A stretch of DNA of 50,828 nt from Sphaerobacter sp. (GTDB lineage Bacteria; Chloroflexota; Chloroflexia; Thermomicrobiales; Thermomicrobiaceae). The DNA lies in contig JASBVL010000015.1 of NCBI GenBank assembly GCA_029961075.1, positions 1 through 50,828 of the forward strand, in the 5' to 3' direction. The notes beneath the pieces are model-generated. The model did not search any database, was not told where the DNA came from, and saw nothing but the letters and a program-made list of their open reading frames with translations. Positions within the stretch are counted from its first letter, which is position 1, and every line of letters begins with the position of its first letter. Positions 15,363-24,038 of the stretch are shown one piece after another. Position numbers and translations under genes: made by a program.

Positions 15363-16751
15363 GTGGACGAGCACGCAGGGTTGTGCCGGAGTATTACGCT
15401 GCCGCAGGCCGTCGCGCTCTACGTCGGCGCGGTGCTCGGGGCGGGCGTGCTGCTGGCGCCCGGGCTGGCCGCGGGGGCGGCCGGGCCGGCCTCGCTGCTG
15501 GCCTGGGGCTTCGACTGCCTGCTCGGCCTGCCGCTGGCGCTGACCTTCGCCGCGCTGGCCAGCCTCATCCCCGACGCGGGCGGCGTGGCGACCTTCGCCG
15601 GGCGCGCCTTCGGCCCCGGCTAGGGCGCCGTGGTCGGCTGGTTCTCCTTCGCGGCCGCGGCCGTCGGGCAGACGGTCGTCCCGCTCACCGGCGCCTACTA
15701 CGCGGCCGGGGCGCTGGGGGCTGGCCGTGCGCTGACCTTCGGCCTGGCCGCGGCGCTCCTGGCGGTCGCGGTGGCGGCGAACCTCCGCGGCCTGCGGCTG
15801 AGCGGCCGGGTGCAGATCGCGCTCTCCGGCGGCGTGGCGCTGGTGCTGCTGGCCGCCACGCTGGCCGCGCTCCCCCGCGTGCGCCTCGAGGCGTTCACGC
15901 CCTTCTTCCCCCATGGCCTGCGGCCGGTCGGAGAGGTGGCGGTGCTGCTCTTCTTCGCCTTCTTCGGCTGGGAGGCGATCGCGCAGCTCGCGGCCGAGTT
16001 CCGCGACCCGGCGCGCGACGTGCCGCGCAGCACGGTCATCAGCGCCGGGGTCGTCACCACCCTCTACGTGGGCATCGCCGTCGCCGTCGTCGGCAGCGGC
16101 ACCTATGGCGATCCCGCGGTGGACCGCGTCGCGGTGGGGCGGCTGCTGGCCGATGTGGTGGGGGTCGGCGCGGGCACGGCGACCGGGCTGGCGGCGGTGC
16201 TGATCAGCCTGGGCACGGCCAACGCGTTCGTCGCGGCGACCGCGCGGCTCGGCTATGCCCTGGCCCGCGACGGCGCCTTTCCACGGCGCCTGGCGCAGCT
16301 CGATGCCCAGGGCGTGCCGCGGGCCGCCGTGCTCGCGGTCGGCACGATCGCGGCGGCCGGGCTCGCCCTGGCGTACGCCCGCGACTGGGGCGCGGAGCAC
16401 CTCCTGGGGGTGCCGAACTCGCTCGGGATCGCGACCTACGTCATCGGCACGGCCGCCGGGGTCCGCCTCCTCCGGGGCCGCGCGCGGGCGCTGGCGCTGA
16501 TCGCGCTCCTCTCCTGCCTCGTGGTCCTGCCGTTCGCGGGGGCGTCGGTGGCGTTCCCGCTCGGCGTCGCCGTGGCGGCGATCGGGTACCGCCGCCGGTG
16601 GGGCCGCGGTCCCGCGCCAGCGGCGACCCCGGAGCCGGGGGGCCGGGCCCGTCATCCCGGCGCGGCCGCGCTTGGCAGGCTTGCCATAATAGAGAGGAGG
16701 CGGCCGCGTCATGCGCTCGCCCGCCGTCCCTCGCCGCCCAAGGAGCCCGCC
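15363..16751 (+). pseudogene. APC-family amino acid permease interrupted by an amber codon
   Basis: Amino acid/polyamine/organocation permease. GTG 15363 follows GGGAGGGGCC. The N-terminal part has helix 1 with the glycine-rich GAVLGAGVLLAPGLAAG and runs to AFGPG, where TAG at 15621-15623 stops it. The same frame then continues without a break as GAVVGWFSFAAAAVG through some nine more helices. TGG (Trp) in place of TAG would restore a normal sequence (FGPGWGAVVGW). The permease frame has no stop of its own: it runs on into the six-cysteine protein that starts at 16752. It may be inactive, or yield a shortened product from a downstream start such as GTG 15630. Substrate unknown. Confidence 0.82.
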
Positions 16752-17096
16752 ATGGTTCAGAGCCTCGCCGACCTCGAATCCCTGCTGCCGACGATGATCT
16801 GTCCCGACTGCTACCACACCGAGCTGGAGGCGGTGCTGCGCTGCGATCTCGATCGCCGGAGCTGCCTCGCGGCGATCCACTGCCTCCGCTGCGGCCACAC
16901 CATCGACCCGGACCACTACCGGGGCGAGATCGCCGCCATCGAGCGCCGCCTGCAGACGGGGCAGGTGACGGCCGCCTGCCCGACCTGCGGCAACCGCCAC
17001 CCGGCGGTGGAGTTCCGCTGCGAGCTGGCCAGTCGGGAGTGCAGCTACGTGCTGCGCTGCGGCCTCTGCAACTCGGTCCACCGCGTCTCGCTCTGA
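16752..17096 (+). CDS. Duplicated six-cysteine zinc-ribbon-like protein
   Basis: 114 residues from ATG 16752 (AGGAG upstream; CATAAT at 16685-16690 may be a -10). It contains two copies of the module C-x2-C-x10-C-x6-C-x5-C-x2-C: Cys17, 20, 31, 38, 44, 47, and then Cys76, 79, 90, 97, 103, 106, exactly 59 residues apart. The sequences align (ICPDC..LRC..CLRCGH with ACPTC..FRC..CGLCN). It most likely binds two or more zinc ions. The gene is in frame with the upstream permease with no stop between. No named family recognised. Confidence 0.75.
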   Translation: MVQSLADLESLLPTMICPDCYHTELEAVLRCDLDRRSCLAAIHCLRCGHTIDPDHYRGEIAAIERRLQTGQVTAACPTCGNRHPAVEFRCELASRECSYVLRCGLCNSVHRVSL

Positions 17097-17529
17097 GCCC
17101 CGAGCCCCGCGCTCGCGGCGCGCCCGGCACGGCGCTGGTCGACCGGGCGACCCACGTGGGAACCCCGCTGCCGTCCTGTCGCGCCCCCCGGCTTGCGCGC
17201 GCTGCGGCACGGCCCGCCGCCCGCCCGGCGGCGGGGGGCAGCGCCACGGCGTGAGCCAACGCGCGGGAGGTCGGCCAGGGCGTTCGCCGGCTCGGCCAGC
17301 CGCGCGGCCGTCTCCTCCTGGGCGGCGATCCCGCGCTCGACCAGCGTGCGGAGCGCGTCCTCCCGCGCGCCTGACCGAGATCGAGCGCGTGCTGAAGGAA
17401 GAGGGGTGATGTCGTCGGGCGACGCGGGAGGGGGATCCATGCGCGTGTACCTGGGGCGCGGCCGCGCTGAGCCTCGCCCGCACCCCGGCGCCCGCGTGAG
17501 GTCAGACGCGGCGCGGAAGCGGCAATCGC
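17097..17529. other. Intergenic region with possible gene remnants
   Basis: About 430 bases. On the minus strand, about 17265-17375 reads EDALRTLVERGIAAQEETAARLAE, a helical protein-like stretch. On the plus strand, 17368-17409 reads RLTEIERVLKEEG then stop. Both look like pieces of a coiled helical protein, broken and inverted relative to each other. Neither has start signals. Confidence 0.3.
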
Positions 17530-17535
17530 TATAAT
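17530..17535 (+). promoter_or_regulatory. Likely -10 element (TATAAT) of the XPB-like gene
   Basis: Perfect TATAAT 35 bases before ATG 17571 in an otherwise GC-rich region. No convincing -35 at 16-18 bases, so it may depend on an activator or an extended -10. Confidence 0.4.
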
Positions 17536-17570
17536 GGCACCGTCGGCAGCCGATCGATACCGGAGCCGCC

Positions 17571-19649
17571 ATGCGCAATCTTCTCGGCCGCCTCCTCGAT
17601 CGCCCGCCGCGCAGCCTGGCCGCGATCGCCCAGTTCTGGGACGTGGAGCTGCGCGGGTGGGACGCGCACGCGGACATCGGGCACCTCTACCGCGTCATGA
17701 CCGAGCCGTGGTCCTTCGCGCTCGCCTGGCAGCAGCTCACGACGCTGGAGCGGGCGATCCTCGAGGCGCTGGCTGGTGACGACGCGGCCGCGACCCTGGA
17801 GACGATCGCGGCACGGGTGGCCGCGCCGGCCGAGGCGGTCCTCCCCGCGCTGCGGCGCCTCTACCGTGCCGGGCTGCTGGCCCGGGAGCAGCCGCCGGAG
17901 GCCGCCGGCCTGCCCCCCGCCCCGGAGCGCTTCTTCCTGCCGCGCGAGCTCGGCCACCTGACGCAGCGGCTGCGGGCGGAGCGGGCGCGGGGGCTGCCGC
18001 TCCAGCAGGGCGCGGCGGAGCTGCTGGAGTGGTTCGACGACCAGGAGCTGGCGGCCATCGCGCAGCATCTCGGCTACCGGGTGATCCCCGCCGTCGCCAT
18101 CCGCGCCGACCTCGTGGCCTACGTCACCCCCCGGATCGGCAACCCCGACGTGATTCGGGCTACCGTCCGCGCGCTGGATCCGACCGCGGCGCGGCTCTGG
18201 CGCTGGCTGACCGAGCGCGAGGGCGTCGCCGACCCGCTCGCGGCCCGGCAGGAGCTGGGGCTGGCGCTGCGCACGCTGCGGCAGGCGCTCCAGACCCTGG
18301 GGCGGCGCGGGCTGCTGTGGCGCGGCTACGACGCCGACGGCGCGCTGCGGGCCGTCGTGCCCGACATCGTGCGCCAGCCCGCCCCGCCGCCCGCCGTGCC
18401 GCCGCCGCCGCTGGTCCCGGTCGAGCCGGCGCTGGTCGAGGTGCCCGAGTGGAGTCCGGTCTTCACCGCGGCCTGGGATCTGCTCACCCTGCTGCGCGAG
18501 GTCGCGGCCGGGCGCGCCCGCTGGCGGCGCGGCGGGGCGTCCGCCGCGTCCTTGCGGCCGCTCGCCCCGCGGCTGTGGCTCCGCTCCGGCGACCTCCCCC
18601 CGACCGGCTACGTCCCCTTCCTCCTCTGGCTCGCCGAGGCCCAGGGCCTGCTGGCGCCGGCCGGGGGTGGCCTGGTGCCCGACCGGCTCCGTCCCTGGAC
18701 CCGGCTCGACTTCGCCGCGCAGATGCGGCAGCTCGTCGCCCGCTGGCTCGAGGCCGCCGAGTGGCCGGAGGGCGCCGAGCGGGAGGCGCTCCAGGTGTGG
18801 GGCGGGGACTGGCCCGGCTTCCGCCGCCGGCTGCTCGACGCGCTCGACACGCTCGACTCCGACTGCTGGTACACCCTGGAGTCCGTCACCGCGCGCTTCG
18901 CCGCCACGACGCCCGGCGCCCTCGGTGCCCACTTCACCGCCGCGGCCAGCGCCGAGCCCGGGGTGGAGTCGCCCGAGGCGCGCCGCCAAGCCGTGATCCG
19001 CCTGGCGGCCGCGGTCACCCTCACGACCGCCGGTGCCTGGCTCGGCCTGGTCGAGGTGGCTCGCGCCCAGCGGCGCGGCACGGTGCTCCGCGTGCGACCC
19101 GATCTCGGCTGGCTGCGGGACGCGTCGCGCCCGGCGCCGGAGGAGCCGCCGCTCGGCCCGCATCCCCTGGCCGTGCAGCCGACCGGTGAGCTGCTGCTCC
19201 TGCACCCGTCGCCGCGGCGCGTCTGGGCGCTGTCGGCCTTCGCCGCGCTGGAGCGCCTCGACCGGGTCGCCATCTACCGCCTGACGCGGGAGAGCGTGGA
19301 GGCGGGGCTGGCCGCCGGGCTGACGCTCGAGCGCATGGTCCAGTTCCTGGAGCGGGAGAGCGGCGCGCCGCTGCCCCCGAACGTGGCCTATCAGCTCCAG
19401 GAGTGGGTGCGCGCCTACCGGCGCGTGCGGCTGCGGCGCGCCGTGCTGCTCGCCCCCGACGACCGCGCCAGCCTCGCCGAGCTCGAGGCGGCGCTCCGCG
19501 CCAGCGGGCTGCGGGTGGAGCGCCTGAGCGGCGAGCGGCTGCTGGTGCTGCTGCCGGCGGACGACGAGGCCGCCGTCGAGCGCCTGGAGGCGACGCTGCG
19601 CGAGCTGGGCCGCACCCCGCAGTGGCCGGGTGGGACGCGCGAGGGGTGA
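17571..19649 (+). CDS. XPB/Ssl2-like helicase-associated domain protein
   Basis: 692 residues, starting at ATG 17571 (GGAG upstream). Its C-terminal part, roughly residues 520-690, matches the XPB/Ssl2 N-terminal-type domain found in many Actinobacteria and Chloroflexota proteins: VQPTGELLLLHPSPRRVW, then ALERLDRVAIYRLTRESVEAGLAAG, and a final RLRRAVLLAPDD...LLVLLPADD alpha/beta part. The N-terminal half is helical with winged-helix-like stretches (LTTLERAILEALAGDD). There are no Walker motifs, so it is not itself a helicase. Relatives often accompany an XPB-type DNA helicase in repair; none is adjacent here. Family is confident, function is not. Confidence 0.82.
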   Translation: MRNLLGRLLDRPPRSLAAIAQFWDVELRGWDAHADIGHLYRVMTEPWSFALAWQQLTTLERAILEALAGDDAAATLETIAARVAAPAEAVLPALRRLYRAGLLAREQPPEAAGLPPAPERFFLPRELGHLTQRLRAERARGLPLQQGAAELLEWFDDQELAAIAQHLGYRVIPAVAIRADLVAYVTPRIGNPDVIRATVRALDPTAARLWRWLTEREGVADPLAARQELGLALRTLRQALQTLGRRGLLWRGYDADGALRAVVPDIVRQPAPPPAVPPPPLVPVEPALVEVPEWSPVFTAAWDLLTLLREVAAGRARWRRGGASAASLRPLAPRLWLRSGDLPPTGYVPFLLWLAEAQGLLAPAGGGLVPDRLRPWTRLDFAAQMRQLVARWLEAAEWPEGAEREALQVWGGDWPGFRRRLLDALDTLDSDCWYTLESVTARFAATTPGALGAHFTAAASAEPGVESPEARRQAVIRLAAAVTLTTAGAWLGLVEVARAQRRGTVLRVRPDLGWLRDASRPAPEEPPLGPHPLAVQPTGELLLLHPSPRRVWALSAFAALERLDRVAIYRLTRESVEAGLAAGLTLERMVQFLERESGAPLPPNVAYQLQEWVRAYRRVRLRRAVLLAPDDRASLAELEAALRASGLRVERLSGERLLVLLPADDEAAVERLEATLRELGRTPQWPGGTREG

Positions 19650-19750
19650 GCGTTCCCCGGCTCGCGCCTCCCGCGTCCTCGGCGGGCGGGGCGCCGTGCG
19701 ACCCGCCCCTACCGGCGGAAGGACGCGGCCCGAGCCGGGGGCCCCGGCCC

Positions 19751-19781
19751 CGTGGAGCGCCGGCGTCCTCGCCGGCTCCCG
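19751..19781 (+). repeat. CGTGGAGCGCCGGC repeat, copy near 19.8 kb
   Basis: CGTGGAGCGCCGGCGTCC followed by TCGCCGGCTCCCG. It precedes the GTCAAA half-sites by 89 bases, the same order as near 50.5 kb. Confidence 0.7.
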
Positions 19782-19869
19782 TGCGCCGCGGGTGAGGCTG
19801 GCGCCAGGGCGCAAAGCCCGGCCTCACACAGGAAAGCCGGCTCAAGCCGGCTGAGCACGGGGTGCGCGC

Positions 19870-20036
19870 GGATAGGCCCGCCTTATTTGTCAAAGTCCAT
19901 CAGCCGGCGCTCGGTGCCCGCGCCGACTCACGACGACGGGAGCCGGCCGGGCTCCGTGCGAGGCCGGCGCGCCACACGCCCCCGTGCCCCGACCCGGCGC
20001 GGATACCCGACGCATTCGTCAAACGCTATCAGCCCC
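19870..20036 (+). repeat. GTCAAA half-site repeats, copy 2 (direct pair)
   Basis: GGATAGGCCCGCCTTATTTG then TCAAAGTCCATCAGCC at 19871-19906, and GGATACCCGACGCATTCG then TCAAACGCTATCAGCC at 20000-20033. The two units are in direct orientation here, unlike the inverted pairs at 6.5 and 50.6 kb. Confidence 0.65.
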
Positions 20037-20102
20037 GCCCCGACCGGCGGCGCGCGCCGGGTGGTGCCGGGGTCGGGTCACCGGGGGGCGCGGCGGCCCT
20101 CG

Positions 20103-20534
20103 TTAGCCCTCGGCCGGCTCGTGGGCGGCGCGCTCGGCGCGGATGAAGAGGAGGGCGCGGAGGGCGGCCTCCTCCGGGCTGAAGGAGACGACGTTGGCCA
20201 GCGAGACGCCGTCCTCGTCGAAGGCCATGCAGGCGTAGTCGGTCGGGTAGCAGTCGATGACGACGCTGTGCGCCTCGGCCCGCAAGAGCGCGATCAGGCG
20301 ATGCAGGCGGGGCACCACGACCTCGCCCTCGGCCAGCGGCCGGGGCGGGTCGCCGGCCAGCTCCAGCTCGCCGTCGGCGCGGAGGATCCACTCGCCCGGC
20401 TCGGGCGCCAGCGATGACAGCAGGCGTCGCCCGGGGCCCTGGCAGACGCGGATGTAGGGCAGCGGGACGCCCTTGATCAGGCGCTGCCGGCGGGCGCCGC
20501 CCTCGGCGCCGGGCGCGCTCGTCCTCGACTCCAT
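20103..20534 (-). CDS. Hypothetical protein
   Basis: 143 residues from ATG 20534, with GGAGAG upstream on the minus strand. The N-terminus is polar (MESRTSAPGAEGG); the body is alpha/beta with a central stretch HSVVIDCYPTDYACMAFDEDGVSLANVVSF and a C-terminal helix ALRALLFIRAERAAHE. Two Cys lie near the middle, without a CxxC pair. No membrane segments. It stands alone, convergent with the XPB-like gene and divergent from the complex III operon. I do not recognise the family. Confidence 0.7.
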   Translation of the reverse strand: MESRTSAPGAEGGARRQRLIKGVPLPYIRVCQGPGRRLLSSLAPEPGEWILRADGELELAGDPPRPLAEGEVVVPRLHRLIALLRAEAHSVVIDCYPTDYACMAFDEDGVSLANVVSFSPEEAALRALLFIRAERAAHEPAEG

Positions 20535-20873
20535 GCGGTTCCTACTCTCCGTATGCGTCGCGCGGGGCGCGGTGGTGCGCCCGCGCCCGGTGGTCGTCGC
20601 CTGTATTGTGCCCGTGGGCGGTCGGGCTGGCCACCCCGGGGCGGGAGCGGTCCCCCTTGACAACGGGGCGCCGCGGGGTATTCTACCTGTGGTCGTGAAA
20701 GCGATCACACGACCGGCGTGAGTTGATCGCCTTGACACGGCCCACGTAGCTCTGCATCCTACCCACGGCAGCCGATTCCCTCGAGTTGGTGGCGGCGGGG
20801 GCGGTGCTGTTTTGTATGCCTGCCACCAAGCCGCTCGCGTAGACCGGGTTGTCACGCCCAACGGAGGTCGTGG
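20535..20873. other. Upstream regulatory region of the complex III operon
   Basis: 340 bases holding at least one promoter (20657-20684) and a second TTGACA at 20732-20737 whose -10 (CATCCT or ATCCTA) is weak. No gene or tRNA is visible. Confidence 0.55.
20657..20684 (+). promoter_or_regulatory. Promoter of the alternative complex III operon
   Basis: TTGACA at 20657-20662 and TATTCT at 20679-20684 with a 16-base spacer. It lies about 190 bases upstream of the first gene of the operon. Confidence 0.55.
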
Positions 20874-21164
20874 ATGAACGTCGAGGTCACGACGGCCGAG
20901 CAGTGGACGCAGATCAACTCGGGGCTCATCTGGTTCTGGGCGTTCCCCTCGTGCATCGTCATCTTTGCCGCGTCGCTGCTGCTGGCCCACGCGATGATCC
21001 CCTCGCTCGTGTCCACACGCCAGCTACCGCAGAAGGCGATGAGCGTGCGCCCCGTCTTCTATCTCATCGCGCTCGTCGCCCTGGTTGGTGCCATCTTCTC
21101 CCTGGCCAACATCGTCACCCACCTGTCGGTGTTGTACGACCTGTACCAGAAGGTCTGGATCTAG
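20874..21164 (+). CDS. Small two-helix membrane protein heading the complex III operon
   Basis: 96 residues from ATG 20874 (CGGAGGTCGTGG upstream). Two membrane helices: about residues 17-40 (LIWFWAFPSCIVIFAASLLLAH) and 63-85. The protein is soluble at both ends. It is 66 bases ahead of actA and shares the operon's promoter, so it may be an accessory or unrecognised subunit of the complex or help its assembly. It does not resemble ActA-F. No other family recognised. Confidence 0.75.
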   Translation: MNVEVTTAEQWTQINSGLIWFWAFPSCIVIFAASLLLAHAMIPSLVSTRQLPQKAMSVRPVFYLIALVALVGAIFSLANIVTHLSVLYDLYQKVWI

Positions 21165-21230
21165 ACCCGTCGTCCGGTCGGGTGGCCCGGCGGGTCGAGC
21201 TGGAGCGCGGAGCGGAGCGGAGCGAGAGGG

Positions 21231-21761
21231 ATGCGACGAATCCTGCGGCCTGTGTTGTTCGGTGTGGTCGCGCTGGTGCTGCTGGCGATCCCCGTCGTGG
21301 CGATCCTGGCGCGCAGCTATTTCTTCAGTCCCACGGCCCAACCGGCTAAAACCCAGCCGATCGCCTTTCCCCACCCGCTCCACGTGAACACGCTGGGGAT
21401 GGACTGCACCTTCTGCCACCGCACCGCCGCGACGCAAGCCTCGGCCGGGGTGCCGGCCCTCGAGCAGTGCATGTTCTGCCATAAGGTGATCCCCACCACG
21501 AACCGGCCGAACCTCGAGCGCCTCGTCAATGCCTTCAATTCTGGCCAGCCCATCCAGTGGGCGCGCGTTCATCAGATGCCCGACCACGTGCACTTCGTCC
21601 ACGCCATGCATATCAATGCCGGGTTCCAGTGCCAGACCTGCCACGGCCCGGTGCAGGACATGACGGCGGTGTCGCAGTTCCGAGACCTGCGCATGGGGGA
21701 CTGCATCGCTTGCCACCGGCAGAACAACGCTCGGACTGACTGCGCGGTGTGTCACTACTGA
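21231..21761 (+). CDS. actA: Alternative complex III subunit ActA, pentaheme cytochrome c
   Basis: 176-residue membrane-anchored cytochrome c that carries electrons out of the quinol-oxidising complex on the outer face of the membrane. One N-terminal helix (about residues 8-30) anchors it. Five CxxCH heme motifs occur at Cys59, Cys80, Cys134, Cys158 and Cys171 (CTFCH, CMFCH, CQTCH, CIACH, CAVCH), with extra His residues able to act as distal ligands. ATG 21231 follows GAGAGG. The stop overlaps the next possible start (TGATG), so coupling with actB is tight. Confidence 0.93.
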   Translation: MRRILRPVLFGVVALVLLAIPVVAILARSYFFSPTAQPAKTQPIAFPHPLHVNTLGMDCTFCHRTAATQASAGVPALEQCMFCHKVIPTTNRPNLERLVNAFNSGQPIQWARVHQMPDHVHFVHAMHINAGFQCQTCHGPVQDMTAVSQFRDLRMGDCIACHRQNNARTDCAVCHY

Positions 21762-21775
21762 TGCGGAAGGGTGCG

Positions 21776-24001
21776 ATGCGAAGGCGAGATTTCCTCAAGT
21801 TAGTCGCGACCTCGACAACCGGCGCGGTCCTGTTCACCGGGTGCGGCATCGGGGATGGGGATCCGGAGACCGAGTTCAAGATCGAGAGCCCGGCCCTCAA
21901 TCCCGTCGATCTGGTCTACGGGCGTGACAACTGGTATGCCACGGCCTGTCAGGAGTGCCCGGCCGGCTGCGGGCTGATCGTGCGCGTCTTCGAGGGCCGA
22001 GCTAAAAAGGTGGAGGGGAACCCGGACTTCCCGGTCAACCTCGGCGCCACCTGCGCCCGCGCGCAGGCCGCGGTCCAGGAGCTCTACCACCCCGACCGCA
22101 TCGCGCAGCCGCTCCGGCTCAGCGGGGCGCGCGGCTCCGGTGACTACCAGGCGACGTCCTGGGATGACGCCCTGGCCGCGTTCGCCACCGAGCTCGGCGG
22201 CGCGCGTGGCGCGACCCTCATCATCACGCCGCCGCTGGCCGGGCCGCTGGGGCAGGTCGTCGCGTCCTTCGCCGAGGCGTTCGATGCCCAGCAGGTGGCC
22301 TTCGAGCCGGAGGAGCGCGTGGTCCTGCGCGAGGCCGTGCGCCGCGTCTTCGGCACCGACACCCTGCCGACGATCGATCTGGCGCGGGCCGAGTTCCTGC
22401 TCAACTTCAGCGCCGATTTCCTGCACAGTTGGATCTCGCCGGTGCAGTTCTCCCGCGCCTACGGCGAGTTCCGGCACGGGCGGGCGGACCTGCGCGGCAC
22501 CTACTGGCACGTCGGCCCGCAGATGAACGGCTCGGCGGCCAGCGCCGACCGCTGGTTCCCGATCAACCCGGGGACGGAGGGGCTGGTCGCGCTGGCGATG
22601 GCGCAGGTGATGGTGGCCGAGGGACTGGTGGACCAGGCCGCCGCCGCACGCGCCTATCCCGGCATCACCCTCGCGGACTACACTCCGGAGCGCGTCGCCG
22701 AGACCGCCGGGATCAGCGCCGAGCAGATCACCGAGCTGGCGCGGCGCTTCGCCCAGGGTACGCCGAGCGTGGCCATCGCCGGGACCACGGCCGCGGCGCA
22801 CACGAACGGGCTCTTCAATGTGGCTGCCGTACTCGCGCTCAACTACCTGGTGGGGAGCGTCGGACAGCCGGGCGGCATCATCCTCAACCCGTCCGCACCG
22901 TTCGGCGCGGACGTGCCCGGCCCGGCGGCGGGGCTGGCCTACCGCGACTGGGCCGGCGTGATCAACGACCTGAACAGCGGCCGCTACCGGCTGGTGATCG
23001 TGCATGGGGCGAACCCGGTCTACGGCCTCCCGGCGGCGAGCGGCTTGCGGGAGGCGCTGGGGCAGGCGGGCAAGATCGTGGCGCTCTCCAGCTTCCTGGA
23101 CGACACCACGCTGCAGGCCGACCTGATCTTGCCCGTCCACACGTCGCTCGAGTCCTGGGGCCTCCAGGCGCCGGACCCGGGTCCCGGCTACCAGGCGGTG
23201 ACGCTGCAGCAGCCGGTCGTCAACCCGTTTGTCGACAGCCGGGCCTTCGCCGACGTGTTGATCCAGGCAGCGTCCGCGGCCGGCGGCGCGCTGCCCTGGG
23301 AGAGCTACGAGGCGGTCATCCGCGCCGCGGTTGAGGAGCTGCGCGGGCTGCGCCGCGGCAACGTCGAGGCGCCGGATGCGGAGCAGTACTTCATGGCGGT
23401 GCAGGCGCAGGGCGGCTGGTGGGATAGCGACGCCACGGCCGACGAAGCGCCCACGGCGCCGGCGACGCCCACGCCGGTCGCGGAGCCGGAGTACGCCGGG
23501 GATCCGGGGCAGTTCCCCCTGTTCCTGTTGCCGTACCCGTCCAACGCGCTCGGCTACGGGGAGACGGCGCACCTGCCGTGGCTCCAGGCGCTGCCCGACC
23601 CGATGACCACGGCCGTCTGGACGACCTGGGTCGAGCTGAACCCGGCCACGGCCGATCGGCTCGGGGTCGAGACGGGCGACGTGGTGCGGCTGGTCACGCC
23701 GCGGGGCAGCGAGGAGATGCCGGTGTACGTCAACCCGGCGGCGCATCCCGACGTGGCGGCCGTGCCGATGGGCCAGGGGCACACCGACTTCGGCCGCTAT
23801 GCCAAGGGGCGCGGCGTCAACCCGCTGAATCTGGTGGAGCCCGCGACGGAGGCGGAGACGGGGGCCCTGGCCTGGGCGGGGACCCGCGTGCGGGTCGAGG
23901 CCACGGGGCGGAAGGTCCGGTTCCCGCGCTTCGAGGGCCAGGTGCCGGCCTTCCAGCTCGAAGAGGCGCCGATCGTCCAGGTGATTCCGGGGACACACTA
24001 G
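21776..24001 (+). CDS. actB1: Alternative complex III subunit ActB, molybdopterin-oxidoreductase-like part (B1)
   Basis: 741 residues from ATG 21776 (GGAAGGG upstream; ATG 21761 is also possible). It has a twin-arginine signal (RRRDFLKLV) and a lipobox ending at Cys23 (FTGC), implying export as a folded lipoprotein. The body matches the molybdopterin oxidoreductase fold, yet in complex III this subunit normally carries no Mo cofactor. Unusually, a full iron-sulfur motif remains near the N-terminus: Cys58-x2-Cys61-x3-Cys65-x27-Cys93. In many bacteria B1 and B2 are one protein; here they are separate genes 37 bases apart. A Pro/Thr-rich insertion lies near residues 555-590. Confidence 0.88.
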   Translation: MRRRDFLKLVATSTTGAVLFTGCGIGDGDPETEFKIESPALNPVDLVYGRDNWYATACQECPAGCGLIVRVFEGRAKKVEGNPDFPVNLGATCARAQAAVQELYHPDRIAQPLRLSGARGSGDYQATSWDDALAAFATELGGARGATLIITPPLAGPLGQVVASFAEAFDAQQVAFEPEERVVLREAVRRVFGTDTLPTIDLARAEFLLNFSADFLHSWISPVQFSRAYGEFRHGRADLRGTYWHVGPQMNGSAASADRWFPINPGTEGLVALAMAQVMVAEGLVDQAAAARAYPGITLADYTPERVAETAGISAEQITELARRFAQGTPSVAIAGTTAAAHTNGLFNVAAVLALNYLVGSVGQPGGIILNPSAPFGADVPGPAAGLAYRDWAGVINDLNSGRYRLVIVHGANPVYGLPAASGLREALGQAGKIVALSSFLDDTTLQADLILPVHTSLESWGLQAPDPGPGYQAVTLQQPVVNPFVDSRAFADVLIQAASAAGGALPWESYEAVIRAAVEELRGLRRGNVEAPDAEQYFMAVQAQGGWWDSDATADEAPTAPATPTPVAEPEYAGDPGQFPLFLLPYPSNALGYGETAHLPWLQALPDPMTTAVWTTWVELNPATADRLGVETGDVVRLVTPRGSEEMPVYVNPAAHPDVAAVPMGQGHTDFGRYAKGRGVNPLNLVEPATEAETGALAWAGTRVRVEATGRKVRFPRFEGQVPAFQLEEAPIVQVIPGTH

Positions 24002-24038
24002 GGGGCCAGCGCGGCGTGGAAGCCCGAGAGGAGTCTCG

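Larger units (their letters stand above)
19650..20102. other. Intergenic region with composite repeat copy 2, no gene seen
   Basis: About 450 bases between two convergent genes. It contains a CGTGGAGCGCCGGC unit (19751-19781), GGAAAGCCGGCTCAAGCCGG (near 19831, also near 50.6 kb) and two GTCAAA half-sites in the same orientation (19870-19906 and 19995-20036). Confidence 0.65.

Noticed and set aside
15192..17483. 763-codon minus-strand open frame
   Set aside because: It spans the alkyltransferase end, permease and cysteine protein on the opposite strand and shows only low-complexity Arg/Gly/Ala sequence.
20535..20873. tRNA or riboswitch upstream of the complex III operon
   Set aside because: No tRNA T-loop sequence or cloverleaf pairing and no recognisable riboswitch core were found; promoters explain the region better.
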